A stretch of DNA of 64,000 nucleotides from Pseudomonadota bacterium (lineage in GTDB: Bacteria; Pseudomonadota; Gammaproteobacteria; Burkholderiales; Burkholderiaceae_B): assembly GCA_023439305.1 (NCBI GenBank), contig JAEXOO010000037.1:1-64000 (forward strand), in the 5' to 3' direction. Under the pieces are notes generated by a model. The model did no database searches. It was not told the origin of the DNA and saw only the letters and a list, made by a program, of their open reading frames with translations. Positions 17,678-25,600 of this stretch are shown here, in pieces. How positions within the stretch are numbered: the stretch's first letter is position 1; each line of letters begins with the position of its first letter. The position numbers and the translations under genes are program-made.

Positions 17678-18673
17678 ATGTCTCTGTTCGACGCTTCTTA
17701 TCGAAAACTGTTCAGCCATCGCATTCTGTTGCAGGAGCTGCTGCATGCACTGCTGCCACCACCGCTGCTCGAGCAACTGGACCTGGAGCAAGCTTTGCCA
17801 CTGTCCCCGGCCTATGTAGGCCCAGCGCTGCAAATCCGCCAAGGCGATCTGGCTTGGAGCGTCCCTCCACGCAGCAGTAACGAGCTTGCTCTATTGGTCG
17901 GCATCGAACATCAATCTCGCCCTGATCGCCACATGCCGCTACGCATCGGCACCTACAGACACCTGCAACTGGAAGCCTTCGTCCAGCAGCACAGCGCCGA
18001 CGTTCCACTGCCCTTGCCCATGATGTTAGTCCTGTATAGCGGCAAACAACTTTGGAATGTCCCCCTTCAAAGCCGTGAGCTATTTGCTGAGTTCACTCCA
18101 CCGTGGCCTATCGACCACATTCCTCAGCAAACTTACTTGCTGATTGACCTTAAAAAACAATCTCTTGAGCAATCCTTGCAATCAGACAATCTATTCGCAC
18201 TGGTTTGCCGCATGCAGCACAACCAAGGGCTGGCCCACCTCAGCCAACTGATGCAGACTGTTCTGGACACCTGCACCGATACAAACCTGCTGCGCGATCT
18301 GGCTACCTGGGTCAACCAGGCTGTCTTGCCCCGATGCCTGCCCAATCTGGATATTCCCCATCACCTGCACGTAAAGGACATACGCGCCATGCTCGACGAC
18401 AACTCCGATTCCTGGCTGCACCAATGGGAAACCCAGGGCATTCAAAAAGGACTGGCCCAAGGTATATCTCAAGGGCGCTCTGAAGGTTTGCGGAAAGGTC
18501 TGCGCGCGCAGCAGAACACCTTGATTCGCCAGCTGCGCCACAAATTCGGCCGGCTGCCGACTGAACGCAAACTACAGATCAACCAGGCCACCGCACGCCA
18601 AATCAACGCCTGGAGCCTGAGCTTGCTGGATGCTCATACTTTGCAGGATGTGTTCGGCTCCTCAATACCTTGA
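17678..18673 (+). CDS. Rpn-family recombination-promoting nuclease / putative transposase (copy 2)
   Basis: A 331-residue paralogue of the preceding gene, same strand, about 200 bases downstream. It shares the N-terminal MSLFDASYRKLFSH, the GIEHQSRPDRHMPLRIGTY active-site region and the C-terminal LIRQLRHKFGRL tail. The last third is almost identical at DNA level to copy 1, while the first two thirds differ clearly, which suggests gene conversion or a composite duplication. It carries one fewer 12-bp GISQ unit than copy 1. No terminal inverted repeats or target-site duplications were seen around the pair, so this is not an intact mobile element. Confidence 0.85.
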   Translation: MSLFDASYRKLFSHRILLQELLHALLPPPLLEQLDLEQALPLSPAYVGPALQIRQGDLAWSVPPRSSNELALLVGIEHQSRPDRHMPLRIGTYRHLQLEAFVQQHSADVPLPLPMMLVLYSGKQLWNVPLQSRELFAEFTPPWPIDHIPQQTYLLIDLKKQSLEQSLQSDNLFALVCRMQHNQGLAHLSQLMQTVLDTCTDTNLLRDLATWVNQAVLPRCLPNLDIPHHLHVKDIRAMLDDNSDSWLHQWETQGIQKGLAQGISQGRSEGLRKGLRAQQNTLIRQLRHKFGRLPTERKLQINQATARQINAWSLSLLDAHTLQDVFGSSIP

Positions 18674-18747
18674 TGCTATGTTCACGCTGTCATCAACAAT
18701 GAAACACAACAGCCGCTACAGAAAAGCAAAGCCCTCTTAGTCCCGAA

Positions 18748-18773
18748 ATAACCCTTTCAACAACAAGGGTTAT
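18748..18773. promoter_or_regulatory. Inverted repeat overlapping a possible -10 of yjdM
   Basis: ATAACCCTT, eight bases, AAGGGTTAT: a perfect 9-bp dyad 39 bases before the yjdM start. Its right arm overlaps TATACT (18771-18776), a plausible -10 box, so a bound regulator or a 5' hairpin could control yjdM. No convincing -35 was seen. Confidence 0.4.
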
Positions 18774-18811
18774 ACTGTCCAGCCTTTTCACCTCTTCTTG
18801 AAACGGTACTC

Positions 18812-19156
18812 ATGACCACTGCTTTGCCTGCCTGTCCTCAATGCCAATCCACTTTTACTTACGAAGACGGCATTTTGTACGTATGTCCTGAATGCGCGCA
18901 TGAATGGCCTGCGCAAGAAACGCAAACCACTGATACGCAGGAACGCGTTTACCGCGACTCGGCTGGCAACGTGCTGCAAGACGGCGATACCGTCACCGTC
19001 ATCAAAGACTTGAAATTGAAAGGCTCGGGCGGCACAGTCAAGATGGGCACCAAGGTCAAGAACATACGACTGGTGGACAGCGACCACGACATCGACTGCA
19101 AGATCGACGGCTTCGGCGCCATGAGCCTGAAGACCGAGTTCGTGAAGAAAGTCTGA
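18812..19156 (+). CDS. yjdM: YjdM/PhnA-family zinc-ribbon protein
   Basis: A 114-residue protein with an N-terminal zinc ribbon (Cys8, Cys11, Cys25, Cys28) and the conserved PhnA core (DGDTVTVIKDLKLKGSGGTVKMGTKVKNIRLV). This family was named PhnA because of its place near phosphonate genes in E. coli, but no phosphonatase activity is established for this short type. It ends 12 bases before the convergent gspJ-like gene, with no terminator between them. Confidence 0.92.
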   Translation: MTTALPACPQCQSTFTYEDGILYVCPECAHEWPAQETQTTDTQERVYRDSAGNVLQDGDTVTVIKDLKLKGSGGTVKMGTKVKNIRLVDSDHDIDCKIDGFGAMSLKTEFVKKV

Positions 19157-19168
19157 TTTCGCCTGCCC

Positions 19169-19837
19169 TTATCGCAGACTGACCACCCGCGTCACTGGGT
19201 GCCGCTGCCCGCCACGCATATCCAATTCCAATTCAAGTTCCAATGCGCTGGCAGGCTGACGGCGGGCGCTTGTCTTTTCAAGGGGTAACACCTGCCAGCC
19301 GGCGCCGGGTTCCCAGGCGCGTAAGCGCCACCGCACGCTTGCGCTCAGCACCTTCCCCCCATCTTTCGCCTCAGGGGCCGGCAAGGGATAGCGCCAATCA
19401 GCCGGGCCCGCCAAGCGATACAGTCCGTCCGGAGCTTGCCACCACTGCACCCGCTGCCAATAGCCAGGCTGTCCTTCTACCGCGCGTACAAGTTCCAACA
19501 CCCAGCCATCCCCACCTCGACGCTGCAACAATACGCTGGGCGGCAGAAACAGCGGAGGAGCAGTCTGCACGGTTCCCCCCGCCTCCGTGGCAGCAGCCGG
19601 GAAAAGCCAGCCCTGTTCGGAAAATTCGGTGCTGGCACGCCATTGCACGTCCCGCTCAAACTGCTCCAACACGGCTAACAGAGACTGATTTCGGCGGCTG
19701 CGGCTTTCCAGATCATCTTGTGTCCGCTGCAAGCTATCCAGCGCCCCCCAGGTCATCAGACTCAAAACAGCCATGATGACCAAGGCAACCAGCACTTCGA
19801 TCAAACTCAGGCCTTGCTGTCGGGCGACTTCTGTCAT
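19169..19837 (-). CDS. gspJ: Minor pseudopilin GspJ-like (second T2SS set)
   Basis: A 222-residue type IV pilin-like protein. The prepilin peptidase site is in RQQG/LSLIEVLVALVIM, with Glu at +5, followed by the hydrophobic helix; the rest fits GspJ (LLAVLEQFERDVQW, length over 200). In a T2SS, GspJ joins H, I and K at the pseudopilus tip. The ATG at 19837 overlaps the gspI-like stop by four bases, so a longer upstream start is unlikely. It is the last gene of the minus-strand H-I-J operon. A full set including its own GspJ is at 39950-41841, so this is a second, divergent copy. Confidence 0.85.
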   Translation of the reverse strand: MTEVARQQGLSLIEVLVALVIMAVLSLMTWGALDSLQRTQDDLESRSRRNQSLLAVLEQFERDVQWRASTEFSEQGWLFPAAATEAGGTVQTAPPLFLPPSVLLQRRGGDGWVLELVRAVEGQPGYWQRVQWWQAPDGLYRLAGPADWRYPLPAPEAKDGGKVLSASVRWRLRAWEPGAGWQVLPLEKTSARRQPASALELELELDMRGGQRHPVTRVVSLR

Positions 19838-20235
19838 GGCAGCGTATCCCGCGCCAATTGAGTCTGCAGGCTGGCCAAGCGACGCGGGGCAGGATGGCCC
19901 AAGTCCACCTGAATACTGAGCGCCAATAGTCCCGGAGCCGCCGCCCGAACCTGGCTCCGGCATACGAACGGCCAACCCGCCTGAGGACAAGGATGACTGC
20001 TGGCCCCGGGCTTCAAAGGCCATACACCGGCCTGCCACTGCGCCAGCTCGTTTCGAGCCGACATCATGGCCAGGCCCTTTTGCTCCATATACTCCACATG
20101 ATCAGTGGATTGCAACCCTACTCTGGCAAAAGCAGCCAGGGCGACGCTGACGATCATCAGGGCAATCAAGACTTCGATCAGGGAAAAGCCCTTGTGTCGG
20201 GCAGGACAGGCGGTATGGACAACACCTGTCTTCAT
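19834..20235 (-). CDS. gspI: Minor pseudopilin GspI-like (second T2SS set)
   Basis: A 133-residue pseudopilin with site HKG/FSLIEVLIALMIVSVAL (Glu at +5) and a GspI-type body (EYMEQKGLAMMSARNELAQW). It starts and ends with 4-base overlaps to the H-like and J-like genes, showing translational coupling. It differs clearly from the GspI at 40540-40899, so it is not a recent copy. GspI normally nucleates the tip complex with J and K; no K is present in this small set. Confidence 0.85.
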   Translation of the reverse strand: MKTGVVHTACPARHKGFSLIEVLIALMIVSVALAAFARVGLQSTDHVEYMEQKGLAMMSARNELAQWQAGVWPLKPGASSHPCPQAGWPFVCRSQVRAAAPGLLALSIQVDLGHPAPRRLASLQTQLARDTLP

Positions 20236-20729
20236 GGCAATACCCGAAACTGGCCGTCGACATCCCGTCGGATCCGCACTCGCCTATCCTGACTGCTCAA
20301 CTCGATTTCCCAGACTTGCCCCAAAGGTTCGGCCGTGAACTGAATTGGCAGGGGGCCACGCACCACAGGATGCGCGCTATGCCATGGACGGGAAGCAAGC
20401 ACACTGGACGCGGAAAACCGTTCACTGCCTTCGCCGATCTCCAGCGCAGGCCAGCCATCAGGCCCCGGCTGCCGCCAGCGCCGGCGTGAAAAGCCTTCGG
20501 CCTGCGCCGTGGGCTTCCAATCAATAATACGGCCATCTCGTCGGGCCTCCGTTTGGGCAGCGCTGAATCGCAGGCTGAGCTCACGAGCATCTCGACGCAG
20601 ATTCTGAACCGGATCGGGCGCAGCACTGACTACCACGGCCGCCGTCGCAATACCCAAAATAACCAGAACGATCATGACTTCCAACAAGGAAAAACCACGA
20701 CCTCGGTCCGCGCATAAATTCACAGCCAT
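20232..20729 (-). CDS. gspH: Minor pseudopilin GspH-like (second T2SS set)
   Basis: A 165-residue pseudopilin with site GRG/FSLLEVMIVLVILGIATA and the GspH-type beta-rich tail ending RVRIRRDVDGQFRVLP, which parallels LYVRSDVTGRFAVQP at the end of the other GspH. It is the first gene of the H-I-J operon, divergent from a GspC-like gene 134 bases away. The main cluster shows the same plan (C divergent from G-H-I-J), but here the major pseudopilin G is missing. Confidence 0.85.
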   Translation of the reverse strand: MAVNLCADRGRGFSLLEVMIVLVILGIATAAVVVSAAPDPVQNLRRDARELSLRFSAAQTEARRDGRIIDWKPTAQAEGFSRRRWRQPGPDGWPALEIGEGSERFSASSVLASRPWHSAHPVVRGPLPIQFTAEPLGQVWEIELSSQDRRVRIRRDVDGQFRVLP

Positions 20730-20863
20730 ACGCCCACCCGACTAAGAAAACACCTGCCGCCAGATTAAAGATCAAATATGGCATTGACATGAAAAATCCA
20801 CACTGCATTGCTATACATAGGAAGACCCAACCACCCCCTTGAAAAGCACACAAAGGCGACATC

Positions 20864-21304
20864 ATGAAAAAAGAAAGAAGAATTGAATATTCAACTTATG
20901 CTCATATCATCGGATTGATCATGACCTTAAGTTTGGCGTATTACAGTTTGGCGCCCAGGCCCGCTCCTCTGCTTTCCGCCCCCCCGGCTTTATCGGCGGA
21001 TGGTCTTGAATACGGTCGCGAGCCGGGTGCGGCCGTCGCCGCATGGTTCAAGAAAGGGCCTGTGAGCCTGGCCTTGGACTTCAAGGGTTTGATAGAAAAC
21101 GAGAATCAACGTGTTGTACTGGTATCTCAAAATGGCCATAAGGCACTCAGTTTCAAACCCGGCCAGACTCGCTCACCAGGCCTGACGCTTCAGTCTATTG
21201 AAAACGAACAGGCGATTTTCACGTATGCGGATCAACGCATTGTCGTTCCCATATCCGCACAAAAACCCATAGCCAAAGCCGGTCTCATCACGATATCCGA
21301 TTAA
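20864..21304 (+). CDS. gspC: GspC-like T2SS inner-membrane protein (second set)
   Basis: A 146-residue protein with a short cytoplasmic start (MKKERRIEYSTY), one membrane helix (about 12-30), a Pro-rich linker and one GspC homology region (AAWF at 59-62, LDFKGLIEN, VVLVSQNGH, FTYADQRIVVPI). GspC links the inner-membrane platform to the secretin and takes part in substrate choice. Like the GspC at 41970-42410 it lacks a PDZ or coiled-coil end and has the same length. It is divergent from the H-I-J operon. The family call rests on the homology-region pattern and context. Confidence 0.72.
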   Translation: MKKERRIEYSTYAHIIGLIMTLSLAYYSLAPRPAPLLSAPPALSADGLEYGREPGAAVAAWFKKGPVSLALDFKGLIENENQRVVLVSQNGHKALSFKPGQTRSPGLTLQSIENEQAIFTYADQRIVVPISAQKPIAKAGLITISD

Positions 21305-21623
21305 AGAACCAACAGAAAAAATTGAACCCTGAATATTCAATTTTCTTTTATGAAAATTAAATAATAAAAAAGAAACAAGAAATCGGGATTAAAAGAGAAT
21401 GACATTAACAATTCTGTCACTCACAAAAACTAGAATCCCAGGAAACGCGCTTTAATAAAAAGCGCGTCGACAACCATCGCCACAACAATGCGCAACGTGC
21501 ACACGGCATATTTTCTTCATAACTCCAAAGGGGTTGGGGAATGACCCTGGGAAGGAGCCTCAATTTATTGTTGCCGGGGCAGTCCCGGAGCATGTGCTTT
21601 GCTGTTGCATCAAGGGGAAACAC
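21305..21623. other. AT-rich intergenic region before the transposase-domain gene
   Basis: It holds the AT-rich hairpin at 21318-21350 and a GC-capped inverted repeat at 21446-21466 (CGCGCTTT, AATAA, AAAGCGCG). No gene is convincing. The marked AT-richness at 21305-21430 contrasts with the genes on both sides. Confidence 0.5.
21318..21350 (+). terminator. AT-rich hairpin after the GspC-like gene
   Basis: AAAATTGAA and TTCAATTTT form a 9-bp AT-rich stem followed by CTTTTA, 14 bases after the stop at 21304. A weak terminator is likely. Confidence 0.45.
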
Positions 21624-22241
21624 ATGACGCGCAGGATCTTGCCTTACGCTCGCACCACCATGACGGAACTGGATGCCAAACTGGCCAAATTCTGCGAAGT
21701 CGCGCAGGGAGTGCCCCTGGCGGTCGATCGCCACAACATGCCGTATGTCTGGATCATCGGCCACCCTATCTGGTATTCGCTGGATCAGATCAGCGGCTAC
21801 CTGCCGGGCAGCCATCCGCTCAAGACCATGAAGGAAACCGTGGACTCGGCCTTGTACACCCACTGGCCCTTGCACCAGGATGCGGCGGCCCAATGCAAGT
21901 CATCGCTCACGCCGGGGCAACTGTTCAAGTGCTGGTTTCTGCATATTCTGTATTCCTTTGAATCGGAAGACCGCATCATTCAGCACATCACCTACAATCT
22001 GCTGTTCCGCTGGTTCATTGATTACGAATGGGTATCGGACCCCTTGCCCGAAACCGTCGCCTTCGAACACGACATACGGCTGATCAGCAAAGATCTGCGG
22101 GCGGCGGAGCTGGCCCATCATTGCCTGGCCAGTCATTCCTTCGGCGCCTCTGACAACGTCGAGTTCCGAATCAACCACGGTTTGCTGCACCACTTGAAGC
22201 AGTCGTTGGAACAAAACCGCCAAGCGCTGGACGCGCGCTAG
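21624..22241 (+). CDS. Stand-alone transposase N-domain (DUF772-like) protein
   Basis: A 205-residue protein. The middle (LTPGQLFKCWFLHILYSFESE, then YNLLFRWFIDYEWVSDPLPE) matches the N-terminal helical domain of IS5/IS4-type transposases (compare YNLLFRWFVGL..DPVWD in InsH-type enzymes). There is no downstream DDE catalytic domain and no terminal repeats, so it cannot transpose by itself. The ATG at 21624 has a good AAGGGGAAA ribosome site and replaces a longer upstream frame. The sequence is not visibly decayed, which suggests a domesticated DNA-binding protein rather than junk; function unknown. Confidence 0.65.
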   Translation: MTRRILPYARTTMTELDAKLAKFCEVAQGVPLAVDRHNMPYVWIIGHPIWYSLDQISGYLPGSHPLKTMKETVDSALYTHWPLHQDAAAQCKSSLTPGQLFKCWFLHILYSFESEDRIIQHITYNLLFRWFIDYEWVSDPLPETVAFEHDIRLISKDLRAAELAHHCLASHSFGASDNVEFRINHGLLHHLKQSLEQNRQALDAR

Positions 22242-22345
22242 CGCCCTGGCAAAAAACGCATCAAGAACAACGGGGCCCATGCGCCCCAAGTCCTGCAAAC
22301 GCGCCATAATGTGGTCTTCTTCTTTTCCATTTTCTGCACAAGACC

Positions 22346-23260
22346 ATGACAGTCAGCACGGGCCGCGTTCATGCAGACGCTCCCATCGGAATTTTCGACT
22401 CCGGCGTAGGCGGCTTATCCGTCTGGCGCGCGATCCGGCAGGCCCTGCCGGGCGAAGACCTGCTGTACCTGGCTGACTCCGGGCATGCCCCCTATGGCGA
22501 CCGGCCCGCGCAATGGATTCAAGAACGCACCGCCCTGCTGACCCGATTTTTGCTGGATCAGGGCTGCAAAGCCATCGTCATCGCCTGCAACACTGCCACC
22601 ATGGTGGCGGCTGCTTTTTTAAGGGCGCGCTTTCCGATTCCCATCATTGCCATTGAACCGGCCATCAAACCAGCCGCCCTGATCAGCCACAGCCGCTCTA
22701 TCGCCTTGATGGCGACCAGCCGCACGGTAGACAGCAAGGGACTGGACGACCTGGTGCGGCGCCATGCCGCCGATATTGAGCTGATCCGCCTTCCCTGTCC
22801 CGGCCTGGCAGACCGTGTCGAAGCGCTGCAATTGGGCGGACCCGAATTGGAACAGGCTCTGCGCACACTGCTGGCGCCGGCCTTGCAAAGCCAGGCCGAT
22901 ACGCTGGTGCTGGGCTGCACCCATTACCCTTTTCTGCGGCCAACCATTGAAACGATCTGCGCAGGCCGCTTCCAGATCATCGAACCTTCTTTTGCGGTAG
23001 CGGCCCAGGTACGCCGTCGCCTGAACGATGCCCATTGCCTGAGCGCGCGCCAGCAGGGTGGAAAAAATGAGTTCATCAGCAGTGCAGAGTCCGCCCGGGC
23101 AAGCGAGATCATCCGCGCTCTGAGCGGCCTTCCACAGATACATCTGCGTTCGCTTCCTGAACTAGCGCAAACCTCGCTCCCGGCACACGGCATCAACACC
23201 GCCGCCGCGCGCTTGGCGATCCATACCAGTTCCACAGGCACGTCCTGGAAAATATGTTGA
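22346..23260 (+). CDS. murI: Glutamate racemase
   Basis: A 304-residue enzyme that converts L- to D-glutamate for peptidoglycan. The two catalytic cysteines are visible: Cys81 in ACNTAT and Cys191 in GCTHYPF. The N-terminal IFDSGVGGLSV and the YLADSGHAPYG motif are standard. The C-terminus runs about 30 residues past the usual family end. The gene stands alone, 105 bases after the transposase-domain gene. Confidence 0.96.
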   Translation: MTVSTGRVHADAPIGIFDSGVGGLSVWRAIRQALPGEDLLYLADSGHAPYGDRPAQWIQERTALLTRFLLDQGCKAIVIACNTATMVAAAFLRARFPIPIIAIEPAIKPAALISHSRSIALMATSRTVDSKGLDDLVRRHAADIELIRLPCPGLADRVEALQLGGPELEQALRTLLAPALQSQADTLVLGCTHYPFLRPTIETICAGRFQIIEPSFAVAAQVRRRLNDAHCLSARQQGGKNEFISSAESARASEIIRALSGLPQIHLRSLPELAQTSLPAHGINTAAARLAIHTSSTGTSWKIC

Positions 23261-23589
23261 TGAGCACGCTGACCAGGCCCAACGGATCAGCGGTGCTGAT
23301 CTTCTGCGGCAACCCGGCTTAACCTTATGAAAAACAGGCTTATTTGCTCATGGTGGCTACGTCCGTAGATGACTGAAAAAACAGACCGGCCCGTACACAT
23401 TACGACAACAATCCGCCATCTTGCTTCCACCTGTTTTTCGCTTTTTTTTGAATCATTCCTTATCTGTCAAGCACTTAAGCCTTAGGCACCAAAGCATTGG
23501 TCTTATATAAGATTAAGTAATTTGCATATGACTTACAGGGCTTTGAGGCTTAAAATATGCAGGAAAACAGATTCGGAGAACCCAAAATC
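23261..23589. other. Intergenic region upstream of tsdBA
   Basis: No gene is seen. It contains a hairpin GATCAGC-GGT-GCTGATC at 23285-23301 after murI without a T-run, and a perfect 12-bp palindrome TCTTATATAAGA at 23501-23512, 78-89 bases before the tsdB start, that may be a -10 region or an operator. Confidence 0.45.
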
Positions 23590-24306
23590 ATGCAAAAAAC
23601 ATGGCAAAAACTCGTACCGGCCAGCCGGTACCTTGTGCTCGCCTTGACGCTGGCTGGCGGAACATCTGCTGCCGCGGACGAGCTGGTCGAGCAGGGCAAG
23701 GCATTGGCTGCCTCGGGCAGCGGCAGTGTCTTGGCCTGCGCGACCTGTCATGGCGCTCAAGGTGAAGGCAATGCCGCGGGCGGCTTTCCCTTCCTGGCCG
23801 GTCAGGGCGCCAACTACCTGACCGAGCAGCTGCAGCACTTTGCGTCGGGCAAGCGCAGCAATCCCATCATGCAGCCCCTTGCCAAGGCCATGACACCGGA
23901 ACAGATGAAGGCCGTTTCCGCCTATTTCGCGCAACTGCCTGCCCCGCTGGACAAGGACATGCTCAGCGCGCACCTGGACCTGTATCCCTCTCAGGATCAA
24001 GTGGGAGCCTGGGTCGCCAACCGTGGCGACTGGAACAACAACATTCCCGCCTGTATTCAATGCCACGGCCCCGGCGGCGTGGGCGTGGGCGATACCTTCC
24101 CCGCACTGGCCGGCCTGCCTGCTCCCTACATTTCTGAGCAGCTCAAAGCCTGGCGTGACGGCAAGCGCGATCCCGGCCCCTTGGCCCTGATGGGCGAGAT
24201 CGCCAAGCGCATGAGCGATGAACAGATCACCGCCACCGCCGATTACTTCGCGCAACTGCCCGCCACTCTCAAGACCCAGCCTGCCCCAGAGGGAGCCAAG
24301 AAATGA
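23590..24306 (+). CDS. tsdB: Di-haem cytochrome c TsdB (electron acceptor of thiosulfate dehydrogenase)
   Basis: A 238-residue periplasmic c4-type cytochrome with a signal peptide ending near TSAAA/DE and two haem sites, CATCH (50-54) and CIQCH (155-159), in two similar halves (each with LAG..A.Y..EQL..G.R and SAYFAQLPA-type ends). In tsdBA organisms such as Pseudomonas stutzeri, TsdB takes electrons from TsdA. The ATG at 23590 has GGAGAA in front and is preferred to an in-frame ATG 33 bases upstream. It overlaps tsdA by four bases, so the two are translationally coupled. Confidence 0.85.
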   Translation: MQKTWQKLVPASRYLVLALTLAGGTSAAADELVEQGKALAASGSGSVLACATCHGAQGEGNAAGGFPFLAGQGANYLTEQLQHFASGKRSNPIMQPLAKAMTPEQMKAVSAYFAQLPAPLDKDMLSAHLDLYPSQDQVGAWVANRGDWNNNIPACIQCHGPGGVGVGDTFPALAGLPAPYISEQLKAWRDGKRDPGPLALMGEIAKRMSDEQITATADYFAQLPATLKTQPAPEGAKK

Positions 24307-25235
24307 TGCATACTCTTACCCCCCGCCTGCGTACGCTCGCCCTGGCCTGCAGTCTGGGACTGGCCGGCCTGGGCGCCGCCCACGCCGTGGATCTGGGCGA
24401 TGCCGCCCCTGCTTTTACTCCGCCGGACGCTCACAGCATTCCCGAGAACGACTTCGGCAAAGCCGTCCTGAAAGGCCAGGAAATCTTCCTGAAAACACCG
24501 CAGAATGCCAGCAAGTTCGTCGGCAACAATCTGAACTGCGTCAGTTGCCACATGGACGCGGGCCGTCGCGACAACGCGTCTCCGCTGTGGGCGGCCTATG
24601 TACTATATCCAGCCTACCGTTCCAAGAACGGCCACGTGAACACGCTGGCCGAGCGCTTGCAAGGCTGTTTCCGTTACAGCATGAATGGTGAAATGCCTCC
24701 TGCAGACGACGAAACTATCGTGGCGCTGGAAAGCTATATGTACTGGCTGGCCCAGGGCGCGCCCACCGGCGTCAAACTCAAGGGCCAGGGATTCAAGCGC
24801 CTGCCCGAACCGGCGCAGAAACCCGACTATGTACGCGGCGAAAAAGTGTTTGCGCAGAACTGCGCCCTGTGCCACGGCGCCGACGGCGCGGGCAAGGAAG
24901 TCGGTGATCACATGGTGTTCCCGGCCTTGTGGGGCGACGGCTCCTACAACTGGGGCGCCGGCATGCACAGCATTCCGACCGCCGCCGCCTTCATCAAGGC
25001 CAACATGCCGCTGGGCAAAGGCAACAGCCTGAGCGATCAAGAGGCCTGGGATGTGGCCTACTACATGAACGCCCACGAACGTCCGCAGGACCCGCGCTTC
25101 AAGGGTTCGGTGGAAGAAACCCAGAAAAAATACCATGATGCCAAGACGGACCTGTATGGTCAGACCATCAATGGCAAAGTGCTGGGCGCCGAGTCCACTC
25201 CCAATGGCGGGCGGCTGCGCGCCAACGCCCAATAA
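24303..25235 (+). CDS. tsdA: Thiosulfate dehydrogenase TsdA
   Basis: A 310-residue periplasmic di-haem enzyme that joins two thiosulfates to tetrathionate. Signal peptide cut near AHA/VD. Haem 1 is CVSCH (79-83), and the unusual cysteine ligand is Cys122 in RLQGCFRYSMNG; haem 2 is CALCH (187-191), with Met235 in IKANMPLG as a possible sixth ligand. The stretches PLWAAYVLYPAYRSKNGHVN and SLSDQEAWDVAYYMN are characteristic of TsdA. It forms an operon with tsdB and is followed by a strong terminator. Confidence 0.93.
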   Translation: MMHTLTPRLRTLALACSLGLAGLGAAHAVDLGDAAPAFTPPDAHSIPENDFGKAVLKGQEIFLKTPQNASKFVGNNLNCVSCHMDAGRRDNASPLWAAYVLYPAYRSKNGHVNTLAERLQGCFRYSMNGEMPPADDETIVALESYMYWLAQGAPTGVKLKGQGFKRLPEPAQKPDYVRGEKVFAQNCALCHGADGAGKEVGDHMVFPALWGDGSYNWGAGMHSIPTAAAFIKANMPLGKGNSLSDQEAWDVAYYMNAHERPQDPRFKGSVEETQKKYHDAKTDLYGQTINGKVLGAESTPNGGRLRANAQ

Positions 25236-25250
25236 GCTGGGCTGATGACG

Positions 25251-25281
25251 AAAAACGGGAGCTCAGGCTCCCGTTTTTTTT
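25251..25281 (+). terminator. Rho-independent terminator of tsdBA
   Basis: AAAAACGGGAGC, TCAG loop, GCTCCCGTTTTT and further T; 12-bp stem, 15 bases after the tsdA stop. Confidence 0.93.
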
Positions 25282-25600
25282 ATGCCCAGAACTCTCTCAT
25301 ACTGAACGATCAAGCTATTTACAGTTTGAATTTCAAATATTTTTCCGCTCGTCACAAACTCGACATCGATTCGCAACAACGTCCGCAGGCCGCAGCCGGC
25401 AAGGCCTGACGCATGACGGGACTCCGCTCAAGCTGGCACATCCTATAAAACACAATCCAATCATCGGTGGATTTGCCCTTCTGTTAACGGGGCAGTCATA
25501 CGTCCTTCCTACACTGCCTGCGTCCTGATCCGTTGCCGACTGAGCAGCCCACCCCACGCACAGTCCGGCCCTCCCTTTCCTCTTCAGAACGAGTGGCTGT
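25282..25600. other. Intergenic region upstream of the phosphodiesterase lipoprotein
   Basis: No gene is seen. At 25493-25510 CAGTCAT, four bases, CCTTCCT gives 10 of 14 matches to the Pho-box repeat CTGTCAT-N4-CTGTCAT, a weak candidate PhoB site about 90 bases before the ATG at 25601. Confidence 0.35.
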
